A DNA stretch of 64,000 nt, from contig NZ_JAFICD010000005.1 of assembly GCF_017833525.1 (NCBI RefSeq), positions 402,518 through 466,517 on the forward strand, given 5' to 3'. This DNA is from Duganella sp. 1411 (GTDB lineage Bacteria; Pseudomonadota; Gammaproteobacteria; Burkholderiales; Burkholderiaceae_D). Within the stretch, counting starts at the first letter, position 1, and each line of letters starts with the position of its first letter. The position numbers and the translations under genes were made by a program. The notes under the pieces were generated by a model, which was not told the DNA's origin, did not search any database, and was given only the letters and a program-made list of their open reading frames with translations. Below are positions 45,958 to 54,290 of the stretch, piece after piece.

Positions 45958-47598
45958 ATGACTAAGCAACTAACTCAAGTTTCACCGCACGCTAAAGACT
46001 GGTATCGCGAGGCCATCATCTACCAGGTTTATCCGCGCAGCTTCCTTGACACCAACGGCGACGGCATCGGCGACATCCCCGGGATCACGGCAAAGCTGGA
46101 CTATATCGCATCGCTGGGCGTCGACATCGTCTGGATTTCGCCGTATTTCAAGTCGCCGATGAAGGACTTCGGCTACGACATCTCCGACTACTGCGACGTC
46201 GATCCGATGTTCGGCACCCTGGCCGACTTCGACGCGATGATCGCCAAGGCGCACAGCATCGGCCTGAAGATCATGATCGACCAGGTGATGGCGCATACGG
46301 CGGAGGAGCATCCGTGGTTCAAGGAGAGCCGTTCGAGCCGCGACAATCCCAAGTCCGACTGGTACGTGTGGTCCGATCCGGCGCCGGACGGCAATCCGCC
46401 GAATAACTGGATGTCGGTGTTCGGCGGCTCGTCGTGGCAGTGGGACACGCGCCGCCGTCAATACTATTTACACAATTTCCTCGTCAGCCAGCCGCAGCTC
46501 AACTTCCACAACCCGCAGGTGCAGCAGGCGCATTTGGACGCGCTGCGCTTCTGGCTCGAGCGCGGCGTCGACGGCATCCGGCTCGACGCGTCGAACTTCC
46601 ACTTCCACGACCCTGAGCTGCGCAGCAATCCGCCGGCCGTCAACCGCGACACCGCCACCGTCTCGGACGTGAACCCGTACGGCATGCAGGCCCACATCTA
46701 CGACAAGAGCCGTCCGGAGAACCTGCCGTTCCTGCAAAAGCTGCGCGTGCTGCTGAACGAATACCAGGCCGTGTCGATCGGCGAAGTAGGCGCCGACGAC
46801 TCGCTGGCCGTCATGGCCGAATACACCGCCGGCGGCGACAAGCTGCACATGGCCTACAGCTTCAACCTGCTGGTGCCGACATGTTCGTCGCACTACATCC
46901 GCAAACAGGTGGAGCAGTTCGAGGCGCGCGTCAAAGGCGGCTGGGCCTCGTGGTCGGTCGGTAACCACGACGTGCAGCGCGTGGCCACGCGCTGGGGCGG
47001 GCCGGGCGCGCCGAAGGCTTTCGCCAAGATGATCCTGGCGATGCAGCTGTCGCTCAAGGGCACGCCGTGCCTGTACCAGGGCGACGAGCTGGCGTTCGCC
47101 GAGGCGGACGTGCCGTTCGAACTGCTGCAGGACCCGTACGGCATCACGTTCTGGCCGGAGTTCAAGGGCCGCGACGGCTGCCGCACGCCGATGGCGTGGA
47201 CCGGGGCGGCCGACGGCGGCTTCACCACCGGCAAACCGTGGCTGCCGGTGTCGCCGGACCACATCGCCAAGGCGGCAGCGGTGCAGGAGGGCGACGCCGA
47301 ATCGTCGCTGGCGTTCACGCGCAAGTTCATCGCCTGGCGCCGCAAGCTGCCGCAATTGACGCGCGGCGCGATCGAATTCTTCGACACGCCGGAACCGGTG
47401 CTGGCGCTGCGCCGCGACGCCGACGGCGAGCGCGGTATCATCGCCGTGTTCAACCTGGGTGGCGAGCCGGTCAGCTTCACGTTACCGCAAGTAGCGGGCG
47501 CCGAACAGATGGAAGGTTACGACCTGCCCGGCACGGTGGAAGGCACGCAGGTGCAATTGCCAGCCTTTGGCGCCTGGTTCGGCTACGCGCGCGCCTGA
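45958..47598 (+). CDS. Cytoplasmic GH13 alpha-glucosidase
   Basis: 546 residues without a signal peptide. GH13 regions are complete: nucleophile Asp in GIRLDASNF, acid Glu in SIGEVGADD, and VGNHDVQR. The first conserved region reads DQVMAHT instead of DxVxNHT, as in the GH13_23 group that includes the Halomonas alpha-glucosidase acting on maltose and short alpha-glucosides. The calcium-type loop DTNGDGIGD is present. It would release glucose from imported maltodextrins for the glucokinase encoded next on the same strand. The upstream region is AT-rich and contains the shared palindrome. Confidence 0.92.
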   Translation: MTKQLTQVSPHAKDWYREAIIYQVYPRSFLDTNGDGIGDIPGITAKLDYIASLGVDIVWISPYFKSPMKDFGYDISDYCDVDPMFGTLADFDAMIAKAHSIGLKIMIDQVMAHTAEEHPWFKESRSSRDNPKSDWYVWSDPAPDGNPPNNWMSVFGGSSWQWDTRRRQYYLHNFLVSQPQLNFHNPQVQQAHLDALRFWLERGVDGIRLDASNFHFHDPELRSNPPAVNRDTATVSDVNPYGMQAHIYDKSRPENLPFLQKLRVLLNEYQAVSIGEVGADDSLAVMAEYTAGGDKLHMAYSFNLLVPTCSSHYIRKQVEQFEARVKGGWASWSVGNHDVQRVATRWGGPGAPKAFAKMILAMQLSLKGTPCLYQGDELAFAEADVPFELLQDPYGITFWPEFKGRDGCRTPMAWTGAADGGFTTGKPWLPVSPDHIAKAAAVQEGDAESSLAFTRKFIAWRRKLPQLTRGAIEFFDTPEPVLALRRDADGERGIIAVFNLGGEPVSFTLPQVAGAEQMEGYDLPGTVEGTQVQLPAFGAWFGYARA

Positions 47599-47611
47599 CC
47601 CGCACGGCCAA

Positions 47612-47641
47612 GCGGGGTCGTACCCCGTGCGGGGTACGACC
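47612..47641. other. Perfect 13-bp stem-loop between alpha-glucosidase and glucokinase
   Basis: GGGGTCGTACCCC and GGGGTACGACCCC pair perfectly with a GTGC loop, 14 bases after the alpha-glucosidase stop. No T-tract follows, so it may be a Rho-context hairpin, an mRNA-stability element or a small repeat. A GCATGCGTCTCG fragment like the family B spacer follows at ~47656. Confidence 0.6.
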
Positions 47642-47719
47642 CCTAAGCGATGACGCATGCGTCTCGCTACAGGTGCTTGGGTTTGACTGCGCTACTTCTT
47701 AACGCCCCATATTTCGGGT

Positions 47720-49627
47720 ATGCTTCCGCCAACTGTTTTGACTGAATCGACGATGAAACAAGCTGAAGTAGACCAAAAACTCAACCGCACGGCCTTCGCC
47801 GACGGTCCGCGCCTGCTGGCCGACATCGGCGCCACGCACGCGCGCTTCGCCTTGCAAACGGCGCCGGGCGAATTCCGCGCCGTGCGCGTGCTCAAGTGTG
47901 ACGACTACAGCGACATCGTCGCCATGCTGCGCTCGTACCTGTCCGACCACGCCGACATCACGCTCAACCACGCCGCGCTGGCGGTGGCCAACCCGGTCAG
48001 CGGCGACCATGTGCGCATGACCAACCGCGACTGGGAATTTTCCACCGACGAAGTGCGCCGCGAGCTGGGCCTGCACACGCTGCTGGTGGTGAACGACTTC
48101 ACCGCGCTGGCGATGTCGCTGCCGGGCCTCAAGCCGGCCGATTTGATGCAGGTCGGCGGCGGCAAGCCGGCGTCGAACTCCGTCATCGGCGTGCTCGGAC
48201 CGGGCACGGGCCTGGGCGTCTCCGGCGTCATTCCCACCGTCGACGGCTTCGTCACGCTCGGCTCCGAGGGCGGCCACACCAACTTCGCCCCGGCCGACGA
48301 GCGCGAATATTCGATCCTGCAGTACGCGTGGCAAACCTGGTCGCACGTCTCGACCGAGCGCCTGATCTCCGGCCCCGGCATGGAGATCATCTACCGCGCC
48401 ATCGCCAAGCGCAACGGACGCCAGGTGCGCGACCTGACCTCGCAGGAGATCATGGCCGGCGCGCTGACCGACAAGGACCCGCTGTGCCTCGAGGTGCTCG
48501 AATGCTTCTGCGCGATGCTGGGCGGCGCCACCGCCAACCTGGCCGTCACCTTGGGCGCGTTCGGCGGCATGTTCATCGGCGGCGGCATCGTACCGCGCAT
48601 GGGCGAATGGTTTGCCACGTCGCCGTTCCGCTCGCGCTTCGAGGCCAAGGGCCGCTTCACCAGCTACCTGTCGGAGATCCCGACGTACGTGATCACCACG
48701 CCGAATCCGGCCTTCTACGGCGTGGCGACGATTTTGTCGGAACACCTGCGCGGGCGCAGCGGCGCCAACACGCTGATGGAGCGCGTGCAGCATCTGCAGC
48801 ACGAACTGACGCCGGCCGAGCAGCGCGTCGCGCAACTGGTGCTGGAGCAGCCACGCCTGGTGCTGAACGAGCCGATCGCCGACATCGCGCGGCTGGCCGA
48901 AGTGAGCCAGCCGACGGTGATCCGTTTCTGCCGCTCGCTCGGTTTCCTCGGCCTGGCCGATTTCAAGCTGAAGTTCGCCAGCAGCCTGACGGGCGCGATA
49001 CCGGTGCGCCACAGCCAGGTGCGCGTCAGCGACAGCACGCACGACCTGAGCGCCAAGGTGATCGACAATACCGTTTCCGCGATTTTGAAATTCCGCGACC
49101 AGCTCGATGTGCGCTCGCTGGACAAGGCGATCGCGCTGGTGGCCAAGGCCAAGCGGGTCGAGTTTTACGCGATGGGCAATTCGCGCGTGGTGGCGCTGGA
49201 CGGCCAGCACAAGTTCTTCCGCTTCCGGATCCCGACGTCGGCGTACGGCGACTCGCATTTGCTGACCTTGGCGGCCGAGCTGCTCAATCCGGGCGACGTG
49301 GTGATCGCCATTTCCAACTCGGGCAAGCTGCCGGACCTGCTGGAAGCGGTCGACGCGGCGCGGGCGGCGGGGGCGGACGTGATCGCCATCACCGCCAGCA
49401 ACTCGCCGCTGGCCAAGAAGGCCAGTGTCTGCCTGGCGGTCGATCACACGGAGGACAGCACCACGTTCCTGTCGATGATCTCGCGCATCTTGCAGTTGCT
49501 GCTGATCGACATCCTATCGGTGGGCATCTCGCTCGACACGCAGAACGCGCGCGTGGTGGTGCAGCAAAAGGCCAAGGGCGGCGAGACCGACAACCGCCGC
49601 TTGCTGATTTCCCACCTCGACAGCTAA
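47720..49627 (+). CDS. glk: Bifunctional glucokinase / RpiR-HexR-type transcriptional regulator
   Basis: 635 residues with two domains. Residues ~28-340 are an E. coli-type glucokinase (LLADIGATHARF, VVNDFTALAMSLPG, GPGTGLGVSG, GSEGGH), which phosphorylates glucose. Residues ~350-635 are an RpiR-family regulator: a helix-turn-helix (IADIARLAEVSQPTVIRFCRSLG) and a SIS sugar-phosphate-binding domain. The same fusion is known from Burkholderia-type betaproteobacteria, where the regulator controls glucose catabolism. The usual DIGGTNAR loop reads DIGATHAR here. The start could be ATG 47720 or ATG 47753; neither has a strong ribosome site. A terminator follows. Confidence 0.92.
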   Translation: MLPPTVLTESTMKQAEVDQKLNRTAFADGPRLLADIGATHARFALQTAPGEFRAVRVLKCDDYSDIVAMLRSYLSDHADITLNHAALAVANPVSGDHVRMTNRDWEFSTDEVRRELGLHTLLVVNDFTALAMSLPGLKPADLMQVGGGKPASNSVIGVLGPGTGLGVSGVIPTVDGFVTLGSEGGHTNFAPADEREYSILQYAWQTWSHVSTERLISGPGMEIIYRAIAKRNGRQVRDLTSQEIMAGALTDKDPLCLEVLECFCAMLGGATANLAVTLGAFGGMFIGGGIVPRMGEWFATSPFRSRFEAKGRFTSYLSEIPTYVITTPNPAFYGVATILSEHLRGRSGANTLMERVQHLQHELTPAEQRVAQLVLEQPRLVLNEPIADIARLAEVSQPTVIRFCRSLGFLGLADFKLKFASSLTGAIPVRHSQVRVSDSTHDLSAKVIDNTVSAILKFRDQLDVRSLDKAIALVAKAKRVEFYAMGNSRVVALDGQHKFFRFRIPTSAYGDSHLLTLAAELLNPGDVVIAISNSGKLPDLLEAVDAARAAGADVIAITASNSPLAKKASVCLAVDHTEDSTTFLSMISRILQLLLIDILSVGISLDTQNARVVVQQKAKGGETDNRRLLISHLDS

Positions 49628-49650
49628 GCGCCCAAACAAACCAAACCCTA

Positions 49651-49677
49651 AAGCAGACCCGACGGTCTGCTTTTTTT
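49651..49677 (+). terminator. Intrinsic terminator after glk-rpiR
   Basis: AGCAGACC (49652-49659) pairs with GGTCTGCT (49664-49671) around a 4-base loop and runs into a T-tract up to 49677. It lies 24 bases after the stop. Confidence 0.9.
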
Positions 49678-49678
49678 A

Positions 49679-49791
49679 TTCCGGGGTCAGGTCCACCATT
49701 TCTACACGAGCTGGTGTGTAATCCGGATAAACGGCGATCCCGCGCTGCTAGGGCTGGGTCCGTGTAGAAATGGTGGACCTGACCCTGGAGT
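49679..49791. repeat. Family A palindromic repeat, copy 4
   Basis: Arms at 49679-49708 and 49760-49791 match those of copy 1, with one change in the right arm (CCCTGGAGT). The ~50-bp spacer is only loosely similar to other copies. It lies directly after the glk terminator and before the padR promoter, the only family A copy not between convergent genes. Confidence 0.9.
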
Positions 49792-49835
49792 GATGACTGT
49801 TACAAATCGGGGCTTGAACTCTTTCAGAAATGGGA

Positions 49836-49883
49836 TAAGATATATCTTAATAAGTTATATCTTAACTTGTTATATCTAAGGAG
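49836..49883. promoter_or_regulatory. Three 15-bp-phased TATATCT boxes upstream of padR
   Basis: TATATCTTA, TATATCTTA and TATATCTAA start at 49841, 49856 and 49871, exactly 15 bp apart. The first is part of a perfect 14-bp palindrome TAAGATATATCTTA (49836-49849). AAGTTA-N5-TAACTT (49852-49868) is a second palindrome. The last box runs into the AAGGAG ribosome site of the PadR gene, so bound protein would cover promoter and leader. Autoregulation by the His-rich PadR protein is the likely role. Confidence 0.65.
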
Positions 49884-49889
49884 CTCGAC

Positions 49890-50414
49890 ATGTTTGGATT
49901 TTCACATCACCATCATCATCCACGCGCCGCGCATGGCCCGCATCATGGCGGCGGCGGTCGCGGTCGCGGCCCGAAAATGTTCGACGCCGGCGCCATGCGC
50001 TATATCGTCTTGCAGTTGATTTCGGAAAAGCCGCGCCATGGCTATGAAATCATCAAGGAGCTGGAGCAGCGCTCCGGCGGCGGTTACACGCCCAGCCCCG
50101 GCGCCATCTATCCGCTGTTGTCGATGTTGCTCGATATGGGGCATGTCGCCGCCACCGCCGATGGCAACAAGAAGCTGCATACGATTACCCCGGAAGGCGA
50201 GGCCTTCCTGGCCGAGAACCGTCAGTTCGTCGATGCCATCGTGGCCCGCATGAGCGATCCGGCCGAGTCGCGCGACGATCTGCGCAGCATCATGCATGAG
50301 CTTAAGCATGCGGTCATCGCCCAGGGACAGGAAAACCATCCGGGCGCCGCCAGGCTGGAACAGATCCGGGCGATCCTGCGCCGTACCACGGCCGAGATCC
50401 TGGCGCTGGAGTGA
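49890..50414 (+). CDS. PadR family regulator with His/Gly-rich N-terminus (YqjI-like)
   Basis: 174 residues. The first ~28 residues are a metal-binding-looking tail (five consecutive His at residues 6-10, then HGPHH and GGGGRGRG). A PadR winged helix follows (AMRYIVLQLISEKPRHGYEIIKELEQRSGGGYTPSPGAIYPLLSML), then a C-terminal dimerisation helix. The His-rich tail plus YTPSPG core closely recalls E. coli YqjI, a nickel-responsive repressor of iron/nickel homeostasis, so a metal-sensing role is plausible. AAGGAG lies seven bases before ATG 49890. It is the first gene of an operon with an MFS exporter, which starts two bases after its stop. Confidence 0.88.
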   Translation: MFGFSHHHHHPRAAHGPHHGGGGRGRGPKMFDAGAMRYIVLQLISEKPRHGYEIIKELEQRSGGGYTPSPGAIYPLLSMLLDMGHVAATADGNKKLHTITPEGEAFLAENRQFVDAIVARMSDPAESRDDLRSIMHELKHAVIAQGQENHPGAARLEQIRAILRRTTAEILALE

Positions 50415-50416
50415 GC

Positions 50417-51664
50417 ATGACCGTTCCCCTCGCTTTGACGCCGGCGCGCGAGCGCCTGGTCCTGTGGCTGCTGGCGCTGACACAATTCACCGTCATCATG
50501 GATTTCATGGTGATGATGCCGCTGGCGCCGCAGTTGATGCAGGCCTTCGCCATCACGCCGGCGGCGGTGTCCGGCGCGGTGTCGGCCTATGCCTGGTGCG
50601 CCGGCCTGTCCGGCCTGCTGGCGGCGATGTATATCGACCGCTTCGACCGCAAACGCCTGCTGCTGTGGATGTTCGCGCTGTTCACGCTGTCGAACCTGGC
50701 GTGCGCCATCGCCCCCAATTTCCACGTGCTGGTGCTGTCGCGGGCGTTCGCCGGCGTGACCGGCGGCGTGCTTGGCGCCATCATCATGGCCATCATCGGC
50801 GACCTGATTCCGGCCCACCGACGCGGCGCGGCGACCGGCATCGTGATGACGTCCTTCAGCCTGGCGGCGGTGGCCGGCGTGCCCACCGGCGTGATGCTGG
50901 CCGCGCATTTCGGCTGGGCGTCGCCTTTTTATCTGCTGGTGCTGTTTTCGCTGGTGATCTGGGCCTTGGCGGCGCGGGCGCTGCCGTCCATGACGGGCCA
51001 TTTGACCCGGCGCGTGCCGCTGTCGGCCGTGCTGCCGAACTTGATCGGCCTGTACCGCGTGCCCAACCACCTGAAGGCGTTCGCGCTGTCGTTCGTCAAC
51101 ATGATGACCGGCATGCTGGTGATTCCATTCATCTCGCCCGTGCTGGTGAGCAACCTCGGCGTCAAGCCGGCGGAGATCACCTATGTGTACCTGGCCGGCG
51201 GGCTGGCGACCTTGGTCAGCGCGCGCCTGGTGGGCCAGTGGTCCGACCGCGCCGGCGCCCACAAGGTGTACCGCTATCTGGCGCTGTTGTCGGTGGCGCC
51301 GATGATGTTCATGACGCATATGCCGATGATGCCGCTGCTGGCGGTGATCCTGTTCTTCCCGTTCTTCATGACGGCGGTGTCGGGACGCACCATTCCGCTG
51401 CAGGCGCTGATGACGACCGTGCCGGAGCCGTCGCGGCGCGGCGCCTTCCTCAGCGCCAACGCGGCGATCCAGCAGCTGGGCAGCGGCGTCGGCGCCTTGC
51501 TGGGCGGCCTGACCTTGCGCACCGACGCGGCCGGCCACATCCTCGGCTACGGCTGGAACGGTTGGCTGGCGGCCGGGTTGACGGTGTTTTCGGTGCTGTG
51601 GGTGGGCCAGGTCGCCAGCGCGGCGGGCGCCTCGCCCGCGCCCGGGGAGCGCAAGGCGGCGTGA
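50417..51664 (+). CDS. MFS transporter (DHA/Bcr-type efflux)
   Basis: 415 residues, 12 membrane helices, opening with LALTQFTVIMDFMVMMPLAPQLMQ, as in drug/proton antiporters of the AraJ/YdhP-like group. It has the A-motif-like DRFDRKRLLL after helix 2 and the antiporter-type GVPTGVMLAAHFGW in helix 5. It is coupled to padR (starts at ATG 50417, two bases after the padR stop; GTG 50411 is an alternative), so the metal- or ligand-sensing PadR protein probably represses it. The exported compound is unknown. Confidence 0.88.
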   Translation: MTVPLALTPARERLVLWLLALTQFTVIMDFMVMMPLAPQLMQAFAITPAAVSGAVSAYAWCAGLSGLLAAMYIDRFDRKRLLLWMFALFTLSNLACAIAPNFHVLVLSRAFAGVTGGVLGAIIMAIIGDLIPAHRRGAATGIVMTSFSLAAVAGVPTGVMLAAHFGWASPFYLLVLFSLVIWALAARALPSMTGHLTRRVPLSAVLPNLIGLYRVPNHLKAFALSFVNMMTGMLVIPFISPVLVSNLGVKPAEITYVYLAGGLATLVSARLVGQWSDRAGAHKVYRYLALLSVAPMMFMTHMPMMPLLAVILFFPFFMTAVSGRTIPLQALMTTVPEPSRRGAFLSANAAIQQLGSGVGALLGGLTLRTDAAGHILGYGWNGWLAAGLTVFSVLWVGQVASAAGASPAPGERKAA

Positions 51665-51711
51665 TGGGCGCCGGCGTGGGCGGCCGGGCCGCTCACGCCA
51701 TCGGGAGCGCC

Positions 51712-52284
51712 TCAGCCGTCGATGCTGAGGCGTTTTTCCGGATGTTTTTCCCGGCGCCAGCGCGCCAGGCTGATGACTTCGTCGTTGGTGGCGTCCTCGA
51801 CCAGGATCTCGTCGTCGCTCGACGACACCAGGAAGCTTTCCCAGCGCTGCGCCGATTCGGCGCTGTTTTCGACAAAGCTGAACTGCCAGTAGCTTTTGCC
51901 GTTGAGCTTGCGCGGGGTGGGATCGTATTCGATCAGCGCGCCGTGGACCTTGCCGCCGGAGCTTTTCTCCAGCATCGACGACCATTGTTGCAGTTCAGGC
52001 AGTGCCATCAGCGCGGCCGACGCTTGCTCCTTGGTGCGCGTGGCCTTCGGTTCGGCGTGCGAGGCGGCATCGGCGCTGGCCGCCGGACGCGGCTCGGCCA
52101 CGTGCGCCGGCGCTTTGGCCGGCGGCGCCTTGCTGGCGACGACCGGCTCGGCCGGCTTGACCGGCGCCGGCGGCGCCACCACCGGTTTGCTGTTGTTTAT
52201 ATAAACACCCACGCCGATGGCCAGCGCGACGGCGGCGGCGCCGGCGATGGCCAAGGTGCGGGGGGACGGGGAGCGAGATGCCAT
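51712..52284 (-). CDS. Membrane-anchored protein of unknown function
   Basis: 190 residues: one N-terminal membrane helix (residues ~10-28, LAIAGAAAVALAIGVGVYI), a ~60-residue Ala/Pro/Lys-rich linker, then a soluble globular domain (~90-190) with YWQFSFVENSAESAQRWESFL and DEVISLARWRREK. The linker would let the domain span the periplasm, if the N-terminus is inside. No family recognised. It converges on the MFS exporter gene and is followed upstream by a methyltransferase gene on the same strand. Confidence 0.75.
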   Translation of the reverse strand: MASRSPSPRTLAIAGAAAVALAIGVGVYINNSKPVVAPPAPVKPAEPVVASKAPPAKAPAHVAEPRPAASADAASHAEPKATRTKEQASAALMALPELQQWSSMLEKSSGGKVHGALIEYDPTPRKLNGKSYWQFSFVENSAESAQRWESFLVSSSDDEILVEDATNDEVISLARWRREKHPEKRLSIDG

Positions 52285-52355
52285 AAGGGATAGCCTGGAC
52301 TATTTTGTTGACGGCCATACTAAACCAAAGGCATCCATCGGGCAACTTCAACCCT

Positions 52356-53165
52356 TCAGTTCGCCGATGAAAGGGCGTGTTTTTGCAGGAAACAGCAGAT
52401 ATTGGGCGTCAACATGCCGGGACCGATGCCCAGCCGCCGGGCCAGCCACAGCAGGGGACGCAGGCTGCGCACGTCGGCGCCGCCGCGCAGGCGCGAGCGC
52501 AGCAGGAAATTGTCGGGCTGCGCGGTGTCCAGATTGTCGTAGTGGGGGCCGAAGCCGCGCCGCACCGCCCACGGCCACACGCCGCGCGGCAACGGCTTGC
52601 CCAGCAGGCGGTCGATCCAGCGCGGCAGGTAGTTGACCAGCCAGCGGCCGCTGTGCGCCTCGCGCGGCCACATGCGGTTGCTCGAGCCGGTCAGCAGGAT
52701 CAGCCCGCCCGGCGCGAGCACGCGGTCGAGCTCGCGCTGCACGGCCGCCAGCTCGGCCGGCGCCACGTATTCGAGCACGCTGTTGCAGGCGATCAGGCTG
52801 AACTGCCCGTCGGCGAACGGCAGGCGGCGCGAGTCGGCCACGTGGGCGAAGTTGATGTTGTCGATGCCGTAGCGCTCGGCGTTCAGGCGCGCCAGCGCCA
52901 CCCAGTCGGCCGAGTCGTCGGTGGCGCTGACCTGCGCGCCCAGATAGGAGAACAGGATGGCCGAGGCGCCGATGTTGCAGCCGAACTCGAGCACCTGCAT
53001 GTCCGGCAGGCGCAGCGGCATGACGTCGAGCACCATGCGCAGCTGGTCCCATTCGTAATCGACCTGGCCGCCGACCCACGGGTCGCGCGGCGTGAGTCCG
53101 AGCTGGCGCGCCAGCGTGTCGAAATCTTGTTGTTTGGTATGCTGATTGACGGCGACCGTGTGCAT
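52356..53165 (-). CDS. Class I SAM-dependent methyltransferase
   Basis: 269 residues. The SAM-binding fold is visible: motif I LEFGCNIGASAILF (residues ~59-72), an acidic end of strand 2 (SATDDSADW), motif II/III with DSRRLPFADGQFSLIACNSVLEYV and a PGGLILLTG strand. This is the general Methyltransf_11 group, so the substrate (quinone, lipid or natural product) cannot be named. GGGAGG is correctly spaced before ATG 53165. It is divergent from the galactose-catabolic operon, with 205 bases between. Confidence 0.87.
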   Translation of the reverse strand: MHTVAVNQHTKQQDFDTLARQLGLTPRDPWVGGQVDYEWDQLRMVLDVMPLRLPDMQVLEFGCNIGASAILFSYLGAQVSATDDSADWVALARLNAERYGIDNINFAHVADSRRLPFADGQFSLIACNSVLEYVAPAELAAVQRELDRVLAPGGLILLTGSSNRMWPREAHSGRWLVNYLPRWIDRLLGKPLPRGVWPWAVRRGFGPHYDNLDTAQPDNFLLRSRLRGGADVRSLRPLLWLARRLGIGPGMLTPNICCFLQKHALSSAN

Positions 53166-53370
53166 GGAACCTCCCGTGTTGAATTGCGTCTCAACTATAG
53201 GAGGCTAGCCGCCGGCGCTGCTTGTCGTAGCGCAAACCGCGCAAACCGGCCTGCGTCCCCAAATGGCCTATGTCTATATTGTTTTGGTATTAGTTGCGCG
53301 AGATAATTCATTGGCGGCACCATTGGCGTTTTTGTACCATCGTTGCAGCATAAGAAAAGGACTCTGACTA

Positions 53371-54288
53371 GTGGATAAGACAATTCTGGGCGTCGACTGG
53401 GGCACCAGCAACCGGCGCGCCTATCTGATCGACCAACAAGGTAATTGCTTGGCGGAACATGAGGACGGCCAGGGCATGCTGGCGGTCGGCGGACGCGAGC
53501 GCTTCAGCGCGTCGCTGGACGGCTTGCTCGATGCCATGCACCTCGATAACGACGTGCCGGTGATCATGTCCGGCATGGTGGGCAGCGCCTCCGGCTGGCA
53601 GGAAGTGAACTACCTGGACGCGGCCGTGCCGCTGACCGAACTGCCGCGCCACCTGGCGCCGGTCACCGATCCGGCCTGGGCCGGCCGCTGCCATATCGTG
53701 CCCGGCTATTGCTACCGCAACGGCGCCGCCGTCGACGTGATGCGCGGCGAGGAAACCCAACTGCTGGGCGCCGTGGCGCTGGGCAAGCGCGACGGCTGGC
53801 TGGTGTTGCCCGGCACCCATAGCAAGTGGGTGCTGCTGCGCGACGGCGTGATCCAGTCGTTCGCCACCTACATGACCGGCGAGCTGTTCGCCATGCTGTC
53901 GGCCGGCGGCACCCTGTCGTCGATGATGGCCGGCGACACCACCGACGCCGAGGGCTTCGCGTCCGGCCTGAACCAGGCGGCCCGCAACGAGCCGCTGTCG
54001 AACACGCTGTTCCGCGTGCGCGCCGGCGTCGTCTCGCGCACCTGGCCGCAGCAGCAGGCCGCCGCCGTCGTCAGCGGTTTGCTGATCGGCGCCGAGTTCG
54101 CCGCCGCCGCCAATGCCGCGCGCGACCAGGCGGTCGACGGCGCCGATGCCGGCATCACCGTCATCGGCTCGCCGGCGCTGGCCGCGCGCTACGCCGCCGC
54201 CGCCGCCCACTTCGGCCTGCGCTGCGAAGTGCTCGATCCCCATCACGTGTATTGCACGGCGATTTCCCAATTCATCAAGCAGGGCTGA
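53371..54288 (+). CDS. dgoK: 2-dehydro-3-deoxygalactonokinase
   Basis: 305 residues of the DgoK kinase family, which phosphorylates 2-keto-3-deoxygalactonate to its 6-phosphate in the DeLey-Doudoroff galactose pathway. Landmarks are the N-terminal phosphate loop LGVDWGTSNRRAYL, IMSGMVGSASGW, VPGYCYRNGAAVDVMRGEETQLLGA and LPGTHSKWV. The start is GTG 53371 with AAGGA upstream. It heads a plus-strand operon with the aldolase two bases downstream of its stop, then a lactonase and a galactanase. Confidence 0.92.
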   Translation: MDKTILGVDWGTSNRRAYLIDQQGNCLAEHEDGQGMLAVGGRERFSASLDGLLDAMHLDNDVPVIMSGMVGSASGWQEVNYLDAAVPLTELPRHLAPVTDPAWAGRCHIVPGYCYRNGAAVDVMRGEETQLLGAVALGKRDGWLVLPGTHSKWVLLRDGVIQSFATYMTGELFAMLSAGGTLSSMMAGDTTDAEGFASGLNQAARNEPLSNTLFRVRAGVVSRTWPQQQAAAVVSGLLIGAEFAAAANAARDQAVDGADAGITVIGSPALAARYAAAAAHFGLRCEVLDPHHVYCTAISQFIKQG

Positions 54289-54290
54289 CC

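Noticed and set aside
47699..49447. 582-codon minus-strand frame opposite glucokinase-RpiR
   Set aside because: Shadow; the plus-strand fusion is complete and recognisable.
53195..53383. 62-codon minus-strand frame upstream of the methyltransferase
   Set aside because: Lies in the divergent promoter region without a ribosome site or recognisable sequence.
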